Origin: Coptis chinensis
Taxonomy: Eukaryota > Streptophyta > Magnoliopsida > Ranunculales > Ranunculaceae
DNA length: 64,000 bases
Assembly (NCBI GenBank): GCA_015680905.1
Contig: CM027381.1
Span: forward strand, 88,623,501 to 88,687,500
Direction of reading: 5' to 3'
Shown: positions 23,279-35,516 of the stretch, in pieces
Layout of the letters: each line of letters opens with the position of its first letter
Numbering within the stretch: the first letter of the stretch is position 1
The notes under the pieces: generated by a model
Told to the model about the DNA's origin: nothing
Seen by the model: only the letters and a program-made list of their open reading frames with translations
Databases searched by the model: none
Program-made: the position numbers and the translations under genes

Positions 23279-25071
23279 AGAGTCCAATTTTATTTGGGTT
23301 ATTTAGGTTTTGGTCCTCCTAAATAATAGGTATTTAGGGTTTGGTCCGCACTAATCGGTTTATTAGCTTTTGGTCCTCCTAAATCGTCTTGACTAACAGT
23401 CAACCAAGTTGACGTACTACAAGCTGTTAGTCAAAATAATTTAGAAGGACCAAAGCCTAATAAATCGACTAGTGAGGACCAAACCCCAAATACCAATTAT
23501 TTAGGAGGACCAAAACTTAAATAATGATGAATTATACTTGAAAGTTGTTTCTTTCTTCACTTATTTTTGGCTAGATTACAAGATGAGGGGTGCATATAAG
23601 AAAGCGTCCCTTACTCAGTGCAACAATGAGTTCTTACATTGCTTACCTTAGTGAGCAAGGTTAATGCGGAACACCTATTACTTTTAAGAGGGCATGCAAC
23701 TGAAAGCCTCGTCCCGATTCCATTTTGTGAGTAACTTCATATTTGTTTCATAATTTATCTGTCACATTTATGTCGTTCAACTAAAAGCGTATCATGCAGT
23801 AGGAAAGACGTGTTTTGATAGTTGGTACTATAAATAAGTTAATAACCATGATTCACGGTGAAGTTGTTAATCATTTATAAGAACTAAACGTGTGCTATAT
23901 TTTCTACCTAGTACAAACTCTGATCTTATTAGTAAAGTTGTTTCAATTATGGAAAAATCCTTTTATCATTAATATTTTTAGATTGAATCATTAACTCCAA
24001 ACAATCATACCAATGCAAGTAGACATGTAATGTCTTCGATAAATATTTAAGTAGGTAGATTAGCCAATCAATGAACTCTCCCTAATACAACTTTAGACAT
24101 ATATAACTGCTACAACTGAAGAGATCAATTGAGGGACATAAATATGACATATAAGTTATGGAATAGATATGAAGTTACTCACAATGTGGAATCAGTACAA
24201 GGTTTTCAGTTGCATGTCCTCTTAAAAGTAATAGGTGTTCAGCATTAACTATGATCACTAAGGTAAGCAATGTAAGAACTTACTGCTGCACTGAGTAAGG
24301 GCATCTCCAATGGGGGGGGGGGGGGTAAAATTACACCTCCACCTAGGTGCCATTAGGATTTTACAACTCTAATTGCAAATTATTGTATAGCCCATAGATA
24401 TCCACTCACTATTGTTCCCAACGGAGAAGTGTAAAAAAAATTGATTTTAAACTTGGACGACACTTGAAGAGGGACGTCACTTCAAGTGTTATCCGAGTTT
24501 AAAATTTTCAAATTGTGACTTTAGAAATAGATAGGGATGTCACTTCATTTCTTTTGTTCAGACGTGTGTTCAAGTGTCGCCCGGGCTATTTATCAACTGA
24601 TAGTGAGATGTGGAATTCCCCACCCCCTCTATCAACTAATAGTCTATATTACCTACGGTTTAGCACCCCCATTGGATAGAGTTTTTTGACACTTGGAGTG
24701 TAAACTTTCCACTCTATACGGTTTACACCCCCCATTGGAGATGCTCTAAGGGACACCACCTTCCCTTGTAATCTAGCAAACAATAAGTGAAGAAAGAAAA
24801 AACTTTCAAGTATAATTCATCATTTTTTAGGTTTTGGTCCTCCTAAATAATTGGTATTTGAGGTTTGGTCCGCACGTATCAATTTATTAGGCTTTGATCC
24901 TCCTAAATCATTTTGACTAACGACATGTGACAGTCAACTTGGTTGACTGTTAGTCAAGACGATTTAGGAGGACCAAAAGCTAATAAACCGATCGATTAGT
25001 ACGGACCAAACCCCAAATACCTATTATTTAGGAGGACCAAAACCTAAATAACCCATTTTATTTGGACACTC
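23279..25071. mobile_element. Foldback element with long inverted arms
   Basis: The left arm (about 23279-23790) and right arm (about 24120-25071, minus the inserted MITE) are reverse complements, so the segment could fold into a stem of roughly 500 bp. The outer ~240 bp of each arm is itself nearly palindromic: the motif TTTTGGTCCTCCTAAAT recurs in both orientations around a central TTGACTAACAGTCAA. The last ~20 bp (CCAATTTTATTTGGGTTATT and its inverse) also match. No coding sequence and no clear target duplication. Confidence 0.7.
24299..24746. mobile_element. PIF/Harbinger-like MITE
   Basis: This 448 bp insertion interrupts the right arm of the foldback element. Its ends are GGGCATCTCCAATGGGG and the near-inverse CCCCATTGGAGATGCTC, and it is flanked by TAA at 24296-24298 and 24747-24749, the 3-bp duplication typical of PIF/Harbinger (Tourist) MITEs. 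A run of 14 G follows the left end. The interrupted arm aligns with the intact left arm if the insert is left out, which confirms the boundaries. Confidence 0.8.
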
Positions 25072-25125
25072 TGGAGGTGAGAATCCTATAAAAGTGGACA
25101 TCCTTAGGTTAGAAAATTTATCATT

Positions 25126-25583
25126 GCCAAGAGGAAAAGATGCATAGGAAGTATCTTCTTCCTCCCTAGTGAGATCATTGAGGAGATACTGCTAAGTCTT
25201 CCTGTCAACTCCCTTTTGAAATTTCAGTGCATATCCAAATCATGGAACAAGTTAATCAAAAGTTCTGTTTGTATCCATAATCACTTACTCCAATCCAAGG
25301 GAAACACAAGCAACCATAAAGTCTTGGTTACCCCTCCATCATTGGATCTTAAGTTTTTTTCACTGTTGCATAGTCCACTTGAAGTTCAGATATGTAATCT
25401 CAAAGTTTTGGGTTCTTGCAATGGATTGCTTTGTGTTATATGCAAAGATTTTGGTTCCACCAAATTAAGGTTATTGAATCTGGCTACAAGAGAATACAAA
25501 CAACTACTTGAATTTACTAGTTTAGCAAAATCTACTTTTTCTGAACTTGATGACTTCAATTTTAGTTGATATGGCTTTGGTTG
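25126..25583 (+). pseudogene. F-box protein gene, 5' part, split by a retrotransposon
   Basis: F-box proteins are the substrate adaptors of SCF ubiquitin ligases. The frame beginning near 25126 reads KRKRCIGSIF, then the F-box LPSEIIEEILLSLPVNSLLKF with C.SKSWNKLI (25162-25250), and later ICNLKVLGSCNGLLCV and NLATREYKQL, the order of the plant F-box/FBA family (At3g23880, CPR30-like). No in-frame ATG precedes the F-box; the nearest, at 25140, is out of frame. An in-frame stop occurs at 25567-25569. The coding sequence then runs into the LTR at 25584 and resumes at 47210. Confidence 0.85.
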
Positions 25584-26141
25584 TGTAAATGTGTGTTTTA
25601 GCTTTCCTTTACATATAAGGGAGGAAGGAGAATGGGATTGGATTTAGGAAAGACCGAGTTCGCTGATGAGCGAATTGCCTACGTATCTTCTCTTGATTCT
25701 GAGGGGAGAGAAGAATCAGGTCTCACGTATTTCATATAGGTGGTATTTATAGACATTGGGAGGTGTAGATCCACGAGACACGTGTACTGACATGTACATA
25801 TGTAGGGTGGAGATTGAGAATGAGTGTTAGGTTAGTTTTGGTAGGAATTGTGTGATGATTGGGAGTGGGTGTAGTAGTTCATATATCACGGGGATTCAAA
25901 GTATAGGTATGGCTCTGGTAATGATTACATCTGGATAAGGGATGGTGTAATCATTCGAAGCGTTTTGCTTGAGGTCGTCTATTCGACTTGAGGTACTCTG
26001 GAGCGAGCTGAAGTGTACCACCTATATGAAGCAAGTTGCTTATGAATCGATCTTGGAGGTCAATGATATGAGTTTGTTACAATCTCTGCTTATGCTTAAT
26101 GCGTGCTTAATATTCCTCAATGAGAATATTACTCCCTTACA
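25584..26141 (-). repeat. 3' LTR of the Tat-type element
   Basis: 558 bp, aligned base by base over most of its length with 46668-47209. In the minus sense it starts TGTAAGGGAGTA and ends TTTACA. Relative to the other LTR it has a 16-bp extra stretch near 26030-26046 and scattered changes, so the insertion is not recent. Confidence 0.9.
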
Positions 26142-26160
26142 CGACCCCCTCTCAGTAGAT
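26142..26160 (-). other. Polypurine tract
   Basis: Directly upstream of the 3' LTR in element sense the minus strand reads ACTGAGAGGGGGTCG, the purine-rich primer site for plus-strand DNA synthesis. Confidence 0.7.
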
Positions 26161-26665
26161 TGTGTTGTACATTGAAGCGATTTGCTGAGAGAAAACGGTA
26201 ATACGTGTTGAGCATGAGTGGAAGAGCGGGCTGGTGTGAACAGACCTGACTATCGCACCGTAATGGTTGATTCGTGTTGTATAACGACTTGATGTGAGGT
26301 GGAAGTTGGCACGTGATAGAATTATAGCAGCTGGCTAGGAAACGTGTTGCCGCATTTTCTGGAATCTTGAAAAGACAGGTCCTTGAGACACGTGTGCAGG
26401 CTAGGGCGTAGGTTGTAATCATAACGCCTTAGGAACTGAATGGGCGGTGGCACAAAATCAAATTTGGGAGAACTGAAAAGCTATTTTCTGTTTTCTTCTT
26501 CAGCAAAACCGCAGGCTAGGGTTTCTCAGGTGAGTGCTTTCACTACCGCTGCTTTTCCATTTTCAGTTTTCTTTCTGCTTGTGCAAGTGTTGTGTGTCTA
26601 ATAAGTAGGTCGGTGTCAGGTTTTGTTGCTTGGGTTTGGGTATTTGATAAGAAGAAAATGCAAAA
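26161..26665 (+). promoter_or_regulatory. Likely leader of the antisense gene
   Basis: Between the LTR and the first antisense ATG at 26666 the plus strand has a leader-like stretch with a good splice donor (TCTCAG followed by GTGAGTGC, 26530) and pyrimidine-rich DNA, suggesting a 5' UTR intron. No TATA box is certain. Confidence 0.35.
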
Positions 26666-27300
26666 ATGTCTGACTTTGACGATGCGCGATCGGAAGAGGT
26701 TCAGGAAGTATATTTAAGTTGTGGTGAATATGAGGAGGATAACGAAGAGTCGGTGAGTCTTGAAAGTCGTTCTGAGTATGGTGAGGTTGAAGTTAGGGAA
26801 GATGAGGGTAGTATACGATCTGGCTATGTGGGTGCTGTGGCTAGCACGTCAGGTTGTGATGAGGGGTCGTCCTCAAGTGGGTTGCCCCCTAGGACGGTGG
26901 ATCGACTCACAGCAAGTGGGTTCCCCAAACTAAGGGCAGCTTATGGGATGGATGTACTTGACCTGGAGATATACGAACCAGGGCCAAGTGAAAATGTGCG
27001 GAGTGAGGAATACAACCCGCCGAACGGTGGGGTAATAATCTGTGAGGGTCAGCTGAGAGCGCATATGCAAATACCATTCTCAAAGCTAGTTTGTGACTTT
27101 TTAGCTCACTGTTGGAAATCCCCTTGTCAGTTTGTTGGTAACACTTGGCGTCTGTTCAAGGTGTTCGATCTACTGAATGCTAGTGGTGAATACCACATAG
27201 GGGTATCTGATATTACTGAGCACTTCGTTGTAAAGCGATCTCATAATTTCAATTTTAGCTTGCAAATTATGACGAAGCGTTCTAGTGTGATGGATGGTGT
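26666..27300 (+). CDS. Antisense ORF of the retrotransposon, N-terminal part
   Basis: About 211 codons before the frame runs into an inserted solo LTR. Residues 1-90 are acidic and serine-rich (MSDFDDARSEEVQEVYLSCG, EYEEDNEESVSL); 95-211 look globular (GVIICEGQLRAHMQIPFSKL, NTWRLFKVFDLLN). Encoded opposite to gag-pol, it corresponds in position to the antisense ORFs described in Tat elements such as Grande. The reading frame continues exactly at 35842 if the solo LTR and one copy of its GGTGT duplication are skipped, showing that the frame was open when the LTR landed. Function is unknown; the layout recalls gag-like or transposon-derived plant proteins. Confidence 0.6.
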
Positions 27301-28949
27301 TGTAGGAACCGTTATTTCAGAATGACTATTTCTACAAACCGCGAACACCACGCGCAGCGGAATTAATGGGTGTCCACGATTTGTGATTGGAAAACATACC
27401 TTTTAGATCTGGTTTAGATAACTTTAAGAATCCAAGCTTTATGAAATCCGAAATCAACCTCTTGATCTTCTGTTGTATTCCTTTAGAATAGATTGGACGT
27501 TGTGTGGACAACGATCTACCAACCCCCTTCTTTCTCTCAAGATCAGAAACGAATTCAGATCTACTTTTCTTGCCTTTTTTTTCAGATCTAGTGAATAGTG
27601 AATTTCGGCCAGAGAGAAAGAGTATTCTATTTATAGGCTACAACAGGGACCATGAGGAGAAATTAGGGTTGGGCCTCCTGACGGGCTTGGGCTTCCCATG
27701 TTCTCCCCGAACACACGGCCCAAGTTCGTCAACAAATGGCTTATTCCACTAAAGGCCATTGTTGCACTACCGCCCTAATCCCAAATTACGTGTTAACGTT
27801 TATGGGCTCCATATTATATGCTCGTTGATCTCCCCGTGTTTAAGATATCGAATGTCCATTGATTAAGTCAAGTTACTGACAACTACATTAATCAACTTCT
27901 TATGTCCTTGAGTAGTATCACTCAACCTCATTGTCATGTCGAAATAAATCCACCTGCAGGGTTTACATGACAATCTTTTTAAGCTCCTTAAGGGGACATC
28001 ATCAACCTGACTTCTTGCGGGACACGGATTCCTTCTATAATCAACAACACACCTTACATACAATGTCATTACCCAATCCATCGAGTTTGTTGATTCACAT
28101 ATAAATCTCACTCATTAATGATTTAAAGAAATATACAATGCATGTAAGTGCCTGTTATTATATCCGAATTAGGAGGACAAACATCCATAATAACAGAGGC
28201 GTTTGTTTTCTTATATAGTCAGTATAAAGAGAAACAACCTCACTTGGTCCTGTTCAATACACACAAAGTGTACTAGTGTAATCCTATAGTCAAGATAGAC
28301 TAATACTAGATTATACTACAACCGTACCAATGGTTTGTCCAAATCTATCTAGGTTGTGAACGATTACTTATACTTTATAAGGTACTGATGATATGATCTT
28401 CTGTGTGTTCACACCATATCATCTACAACATAAAGTATTCACTACACCAAAACAGAAAATCAGTAACGCACACTTTTTTTGTTTACTAACGCTTTTTAGG
28501 CGTAACTAAGTTCCTAACGTTTATTTAGCGTTAAAATTGCAAATAATGTGTTAGTTAATTTTCCCGGATTTGAGAATTAATTTGTAACGTTTTTATAAAT
28601 TTTTGTTTTGACAGGAAACCGTGGGTTAAGGTTAAGATAATAGAAACTAGATTAGCGAAAAAAAAAAAAAAAAGATAATAGAAACTAAATAAAGTCCCAA
28701 AATTAGAATTCTGGGTGAGAGGGAAAAAATACAAAATCGCGCTCTTCTCTCTTCTCTCTTCTCTCTCTTATATTTTTCATCCCCTCTTATTGTTTTTTTC
28801 CAAGCTCTCTCTCGCTCAACCAAATAAACACTTCTCCGCCACCCACATCCAATGGTTTTTCTCTTCCTTTGCCTTCTTCTTATCACGGTCTCTTAATTTT
28901 CATTATCTAATTTCTACTTATCTGATTTGTGGTCTGCTTTTGGCGGTTG

Positions 28950-31066
28950 ATCTCCCACGAAGCTTTAATAGATCTCGACTACTACAAAGATGCCGTGGAA
29001 GAGTTAATGGAAGTGGGGCCCGGAAAGTTAAAAAGAGGTAACTATTTTTTACTTACACGCCAAGATTTTAGATATGCCCTTTTCGAATGGTTATTCCTCA
29101 CCCCGTTTGTCTAAGACTCTATTTGAATCTATGGAGTCGGCATGCAATGGTGCTCTAGATGTGTGGATTTTATTTTCATTTTATAAACTTGTGTTTGACC
29201 TGTTGGCTAATTCTTTACGTGTTTTTCTATTGGGGTTGTACCATTAGTGCAACCAAAGAGTTCGGTTTTGAGGGTCTTTGTTTAGTGGTTGTTGTTGTGC
29301 ATCTCCGGGATGAACCATGGATGGGAATGGATGGTCCATGAAATTGGTTGCTGAGGACTCATTAATCGGGAGGACCAACTCCTTCCCTTACCCCACCTTT
29401 CATATAGTAATATCATGATAATTATAACAGGAAAAAACTTCTTATCACGTTCCTTTGAAATTTCAGTCACACAGTTCAACACCCTAATATACATTAGAAG
29501 TGTTATAGAAATTAGGAAGCATGCAAAGTTTGTTGTTTTGTGCCTTAGCAATAACATACATGACAAGTGTTAAACCTATTCCTTCTAATATTGCCATAGC
29601 AATAACTTTTGAATGGGGAAATAACTTTGGACAAGGCTATATGGCTTCTATGGTCCATTATTATCTTGCTACCTGAACTTTGTTTAACCTTAAATTTTGA
29701 TTTTATATTTTATTTGGGTTACTTAACTTTTGCATGCCTGTAACAAATTATTTGGATCTTTTGTTTTTATTGGCGTGCATTATCACTTTTAGGGCTTAAG
29801 AGCGGGGTACGCTTAAGGAGCGGCAGAGAGGTTTTTTCTTACAAAGGTAATTGATTAACTAGTTCCTTTTCTAATTTATGCACTAGTTCCCTCACCGGTT
29901 GGAGGGTGGAACATACTTTGAAAGAGTTAGATTTAAGTTTTGCTTGTTTGCGTTTGTGCGCCGCGTGTGTGTTGCAAGACTTGTGATAAGAGAGAAACCT
30001 TTCTCCCACGATCCGTTTTAGAGAGTAAAATGACTAATAAACATAACTAATGTGGAACCAAAAAAAAAAAAGATAAAAACTAGTTAGATAATGCATTGTG
30101 TGTGGAACCTAAGACGCGGGTGCCCAACCTCCCAACTCTTATCTAGTAGGCCTTGAACAACATAGAAACCTATCTTAATGGGGTACAACACACAAAAAAA
30201 CGACCGATTTGTTAAAAGCAAATATTAGATATCTTTTTGGTGGATACTGATTAAACCTAGATTCGTTGTGCTTTACTTTTGATATTAGAGTATTGTTTGT
30301 TGGTGAAGTGGTTTTCGATATTTACACCAAGCACATGATTTTACTTACATGTACCTAAGTCTTTTTGTTTTTACTTACTCGTCAAGATACACCGCTTGAG
30401 CAGCACCGGTACATCCGTTATAATGCATATTACGATTGTAACGGGTTAGTAACGCCCATTGCTCTATGAATTTCAAACAGAAGAGGTGCAAGCCGACAAA
30501 GAAAGTGATGATGATGAGTAGCGGATCTACAATCCTCTCAAGTTGCCAATGGGCTGGGATGGGAAACCCATTCCATACTGGTTACACAAGCTTCATGGTC
30601 TTGGCCAGGTATATTCCCTTGATTATACAAACCATCGGTCCTTTTTTTTTTTTTTAATGCTAGTTTGTTTGTCACATTCCTATACTCCGACACGTTTAGC
30701 AGCGGGATGAAGCGTGACATAGGCATTAGCAGTCTTGATGCATGCACTTGCATGTATTTGTCGGGGGACTTGATGTACATATGAATATTTGATGTACATC
30801 AAGTGTATAGCAAAGATATGTTATTCTGTGAATCGATATGTACATGCATGAGTCGCGTGGACTGATATTGACTTACTTTAGTTTTAGATTACTCGGTCTG
30901 AATTCGTCTTTTGCCCCGTGAATTCAAATGTGAGATATGTGGGAACCACGACCATCGGGGTCGCAGAGCTTTTGAAAGACACTTTAAGGAGTGGCGCCAT
31001 CAGCATGGAATGCGTTGTCTTGGTATTCCCAACACCAAGAATTTCAATGAAGTTACTTCAATAGAG
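28950..31066 (+). pseudogene. Captured SF3a60 (SF3A3) gene fragment
   Basis: SF3a60 is a subunit of the U2 snRNP of the spliceosome. Four exons with introns retained: 28950-29037 (EALIDLDYYKDAVEELME), 29793-29846 (GLK.G then, frame-shifted, ERFFLTK), 30481-30608 (EEVQADKESDDDE, a TAG stop at 30519-30521, then YNPLKLPMGWDGKPIPYW) and 30920-31066 (EFKCEICGN, then [19 protein letters not shown] with [10 protein letters not shown]). The last holds the C2H2 matrin-type zinc finger. Donor sites GTAAC, GTAAT, GTATA and GTATG follow the exons. The long pyrimidine-rich stretch at 28740-28830 may be its 5' UTR. The order matches the C-terminal half of the gene. It cannot make full protein. Confidence 0.85.
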
Positions 31067-31978
31067 GTATGTTTTCTTAAATTATGATTATATTCCTTGA
31101 ACAAGTGGAAGGTTTTGCCTTGGGATTATCTAAACCACAAAATTTGGCATTTAGTTAGCCGCGGAACTGCTCTGAAAAAGCAGATTTTACATTTTAAATG
31201 TAATAGGTGCATGAATGGTTCCAAACTTGCCTTTTTTTTAGGTTGGATTAGGAGAATGCGCAAATTCACACAAAGCATGATCTGTTCACTGGAATTGATA
31301 TAAAATATTGTCTTGCTGATAAAAAATACTACTGTGATTCCACTGATAACATAATATGCTAAACACTGGATAACATGGTATGCTCTACTTGGAAATATAG
31401 CATGCTATTGTTCAGGAAAAAAGTAATAGTATATAACCCGACTTTTTAGCATGTGTGGGTATGTGCAATCTTCTGATCTTATTATCAACGCATTGATGGG
31501 CTTTTCAACTTTTATCATGAATGAGAGTATACATTAGATATCATATCTCAGTATTTCTAACCTAGTGGCGCTTAGAAGCCGCTCGATTATTCCCCTGAAA
31601 TTGTAGGACTCCACTTGTGACAAAATTTTCTTTATGGTGAATAGCTTCGGTCATCTTATGATGGTCAATTAGAAACCGGTGACTCTTATCGGCTTGGGTT
31701 TTGATTTTTGTTCTTAATACATGGTTTACAGGAACTCCGTCAATCAGTTCTCTAGTCAGCAAAAGTTACACTTAAATGTCGTTTTGTAAATGAATTAGAT
31801 CTAAATAAAAAAAATGAAGGTACCCTAAGTACTACACTGACGATTGTAAATGGGTATAGTTCGAATTCGGATGGATTCGTTCGGTTAACCGGCATTATAA
31901 AATGATATTTTTGGATAAATGCAATGATAAAAGTAGTAAGAAGAATGAGCTTACTATCAATCATCTTCTTGCTTGCAG

Positions 31979-32401
31979 ATATTTTACTTTGTTGGATTTG
32001 GATTGTTCACAATTGAATCACTTGTCAGCATCTCGGTTATCCAGGTCAGTTTGTTACATATAACGAGTTATGTTACATGGACAATCCGTAGTTTGTAAAA
32101 ATCTGTGTCGGATATGTATCCTTAGAGTTATGTTACATGGACAAGGCATAGTTTGTAAAAATCTGTGTCGGATACGTATCCACGTGTCTCTGTCCAACAC
32201 ATTGTATGTGATATATCTCAATTTTTTATATTTTGCCTTGTCGAGCACCTCCTATCGATTAATGGATACTGACGGACACACCTATCCGTGTCACTGTAAC
32301 TTAGCCTTAAGAGTATTTTGGTATTCTTGGGGCCATTTCTGACTGTCTCATCTTTCTTCTAAGCACAGCAAGTATATATGTATTTCCGAGGTAGTGGAAA
32401 A
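31979..32401 (+). pseudogene. Captured SCAMP exons
   Basis: Secretory carrier membrane proteins are four-pass proteins of the trans-Golgi and plasma membrane. Exon 31979-32044 (after TTGCAG, before GTCAGT) reads IFYFVGFGLFTIESLVSISV, the fourth membrane segment; exon 32369 onward (after AGCACAG) reads QVYMYFRGSGK, the conserved continuation. The intron between them, 324 bp, contains a 60-bp tandem duplication. Earlier exons and the rest of the tail are missing. Confidence 0.75.
32065..32184 (+). repeat. 60-bp tandem duplication
   Basis: Two head-to-tail copies (32065-32124 and 32125-32184), starting GAGTTATGTTACATGGACAA, with only a few differences. It lies in the intron between the captured SCAMP exons. 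Confidence 0.9.
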
Positions 32402-32439
32402 GTTTGCCTTGATTGACGAATCATGTTATGTATGCGCAG

Positions 32440-34270
32440 GTTCATCGGGCATGTATCGAAAGGGAAATAATATCACATCTAGATCATCCTTTTCTTCCAA
32501 CACTATACAGTTCTTTAAGGGAAGTTGCCATAGCTGGAACCCACGACAGCATGCTATAGTTGAATTTATAATTTATCCCATTGATGATGATTTTAGGAAA
32601 AAATGTTAAAGTTGAAAAAGAATTGAGGTACAATCCAATTCGAGAACTCATGGAATACATGTGACAACTAGATAGTTATAGTAGCACTTGTGCCTTTGCA
32701 CCAAATGCTTTCCTTGAGATTGTTCCGTCTACCATGACGTGTATACTTGACACAAATCCTGTATACCATGCCATGTGGTTTGCTTGTATGGTCCATGATG
32801 TGTGTAGGGTTGCGATTCTGCTACAACCAGTTAGTCATCTTTCCATGTAAGTTGTTCATATAGAATGACTACTTGTTTGACGGGGATGTTTTCAGAGAAT
32901 ACGACAATCCGTCAATTATTACTGGTGATTGCATCACTTGAAACCTTCTAGGTGTGCGTTTGTACCTATGCTTTTAGTAATTGTTTGGTGGGGAGAAGAT
33001 ATGCATCCGTGATCTTTACATAAGCTTGATGCTATTTTATGTGTTTGTGATTGTTTCACGCTGCATTTTATGCTTACGCTTTCGCATGTCTCTCAAATAT
33101 TTTTCGCCTTTGAATCTCTCGACTCGCGCGGGTTATAATTGAATGATCCTTTCTTGGGAAAAACGTGTTGAAGAAGGCAACTTTACTACAATACCTTTAA
33201 GGGATGAGTTTCTCGAAAATGCCCGCCTTTTCATATTTGAAACTTAGTGCAAATACATTAGTGCATTGATATAGGGTAATTAAATGCGACTTGAATAATC
33301 GGGTTTATATGTAAATTAGTTTCACTTTGTTCGCCTAGTAATTTGTGACGTGCATAAAATCAGTGTCCATTCATCCGCCTATTCATTTATATCCGATGAG
33401 AACACTTGCGGAAAAGTTGAATATGACTTATGACGAGGGCCGAAAGATGGATAGTGAATCTTGTGCGAAAATTCAAAGCTTGACGCGAAAGATTGATTCC
33501 AAGTCGAACTGTTGTCATGGAACCCAATCATGTGAATGTGTAAGTGTTCAACTGGTGTTCCTCCCCGCTAAGCATTCATTTGCGTCTTTGTCGGCTAGCC
33601 CTTTCCAACTCACTCCCTTTCTTCTCGATCGACTTGCAGTGTGCGAACAGTTATTGAAAACACCAAGGCACTCTCTTTTCGTGCCTTACAAATACGCTTA
33701 ATCTCGTTCTAGAATCTGCTTTCAAGTACAAACCTGGCAGTATAAGGTGTTGTGTTTTGCGAAAAATTTCTTGAAAGCTCCAAAGAATTGTTGTGAATGA
33801 TTTTGTTTGTTTTGTTTACTTTGTTTAGCTATTTAACCTTAAAGAATTGTTGCAAATAGTATGATCATACCCGATACACACTAGTAGTGTCCATGGAACA
33901 TAGTTTTTTATTTATCTTTCGAATAGCATATGGGAACTGATTTTACACCCGCACTAATGAAACCCTTTATTGTGATTATAAGAGTGTAAAACACAATAGT
34001 ACATTTTATGACTTGTGTCACTATTCATGAAAGAAATCCTAGAATTATCATTTCATTTGGTGAAATTACTCATTAAACATTGTTGCATTAAATATGGCAT
34101 GGTCTTGTACCTAATGTTACTATACATTTCATCTTGATGTGACAGGTTTTGGTGCCTTAGGTTCCTGCAAAACGAAGAAGATCTGTAAATCAACCACCTC
34201 CTATATTTGTAGTTGAGCCCATAACACAGTCAAATTCTTTTGTAGGAACTGAAGAGTACATTTCTCCTGT
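32440..34270 (+). pseudogene. Captured phototropin (PHOT2-like) kinase exons
   Basis: Phototropins are blue-light receptor kinases. Exon 32440-32520 (after TGCGCAG) reads VHRACIEREIISHLDHPFLP and the start of TLYSSLR, the N-lobe of the AGC kinase domain. Exon 34146-34270 (after GACAG) reads PAKRRRS, then FVVEPITQSNSFVGTEEYIS, the activation segment and its phototropin-specific insertion, wording closest to phot2. A TAG lies at 34158-34160 and the donor end is damaged (TATGTC instead of a GT donor after the APE motif, which reads SPV). The catalytic-loop exon between them is not seen; DNA between 32521 and 34145 holds only unplaced open stretches (for example 33345-33701). Confidence 0.8.
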
Positions 34271-35247
34271 ATGTCTCCATTGACCTTGTTCTTTTACTTT
34301 TTTTAAGTAGAATAATTTATATGGAAATTTATGTACGCCTATGCTTGACTTAATTAAATGTTCTGTGACAGCTTTTTTTGGACTCCATGAGCTTCTTTAG
34401 TAATAATCAATAGAACTATTCTCTTACTCTTCCCATGGAATTAATAGAGTCTGTAGGGTTGTATATGAGACGAGAGAACACCTCCTTGCGTCAAATATTT
34501 TTCTGGAAGGCACAAAACAGTGTCAAAAGTAGGATCTTTGAAGACTGCTTAAGTGGAACAGTTTATTGGAGTTTGAATTGCTCATATTGTTAGGAGTATG
34601 AGACCCTGTTGCCACATTTTTTGTGAGTTTGGTTGTTGGATCAGTGAAAATAAATACTGAACTTTCCGATGTCTTGGAAGGGACAAAACATACTGCTACT
34701 TAAGAATTATGTTACCATACTCTGTTTTCTGAATTCCGTAGTTTGAGTATAAGGAGCTACTACTTAAGAATAGGATATAAGTATATATCTATATATACAT
34801 ATTTGTTTTCTACTGCTCGACTCATTTTTATTTATTTCTATTGGTGTATAGGATGAAAGAGACTTTTCTGATGATACCATCCCAAAGTCATCCCCTGATG
34901 CTTACAACTACTGAAGGTGCTAGTTTTGTACAAATGATGTGAGAGCTTGAGTTTAAGGACAAGTCCCATTGATTTGGAAAACAGTGTGTATTTCATTCGT
35001 GGCAAGTCCTATTTATGAAAGACGTTTTGGTAATGTTATTTTAATAAAAGATTATGTGATTAGATGCACTTGTGAGATTTCTTGTTTATATTATGGACGA
35101 TTGTAAAATACCCAATAAGTGGGGGCATCTTTATGCAGGTTAAGTAGTCTCCCAAAAAGGGGGGGGTGGTTTTGGGGGATTTTTTTTTTTTTTTTACATA
35201 TGAAATAGTTTTGTAACGGTTCTTCACCGTTACTAAGCTTTGCAATA
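34271..35247. other. CACTA interior, 3' part
   Basis: An exon-like piece at about 34852-34914 reads DERDFSDDTIPKSSPDAYNY and a stop after a TAG acceptor; I cannot place it. The rest is AT-rich with a G8 and a T17 run near 35160-35195. Confidence 0.35.
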
Positions 35248-35516
35248 AGTAACACAAAAAAGTGTTACTAACTTTATAAAAGCATTACTAATATTATAAA
35301 AGAGTAACACAAAAAAGCGTTACTAACTTTATAAAAGCGTTACTAATGTTAGAAAAGAGTAACACAAAAAAGCGTTACTATTTTTATAAAACCGTTATTG
35401 ATGTTAAAAAAGAGTAACACAAAAAGCGTACTAATGTTATAAAACCGTTATCGATGTTAAAAAAGAGTAACACCAAAAAGCGTTACTAATTTTATAAAAC
35501 CGTTGCTAAAGAGTAA
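35248..35516 (+). repeat. CACTA subterminal tandem repeat, ~55 bp unit
   Basis: Units starting AGTAACACAAAAAAGCGTTA begin at 35248, 35303, 35358, 35413 and 35466, with a partial one at 35512. Period is 55 bp for three units, then 53 and 46. GCGTTACTAA and its inverse also occur at the left end (28460-28600). Confidence 0.85.

Noticed and set aside
33345-33701. 118-codon frame inside the CACTA element as a further captured gene
   Set aside because: It reads partly like protein (LAEKLNMTYDEGRKMDSES) but I cannot link it to a family, and no splice sites frame it.
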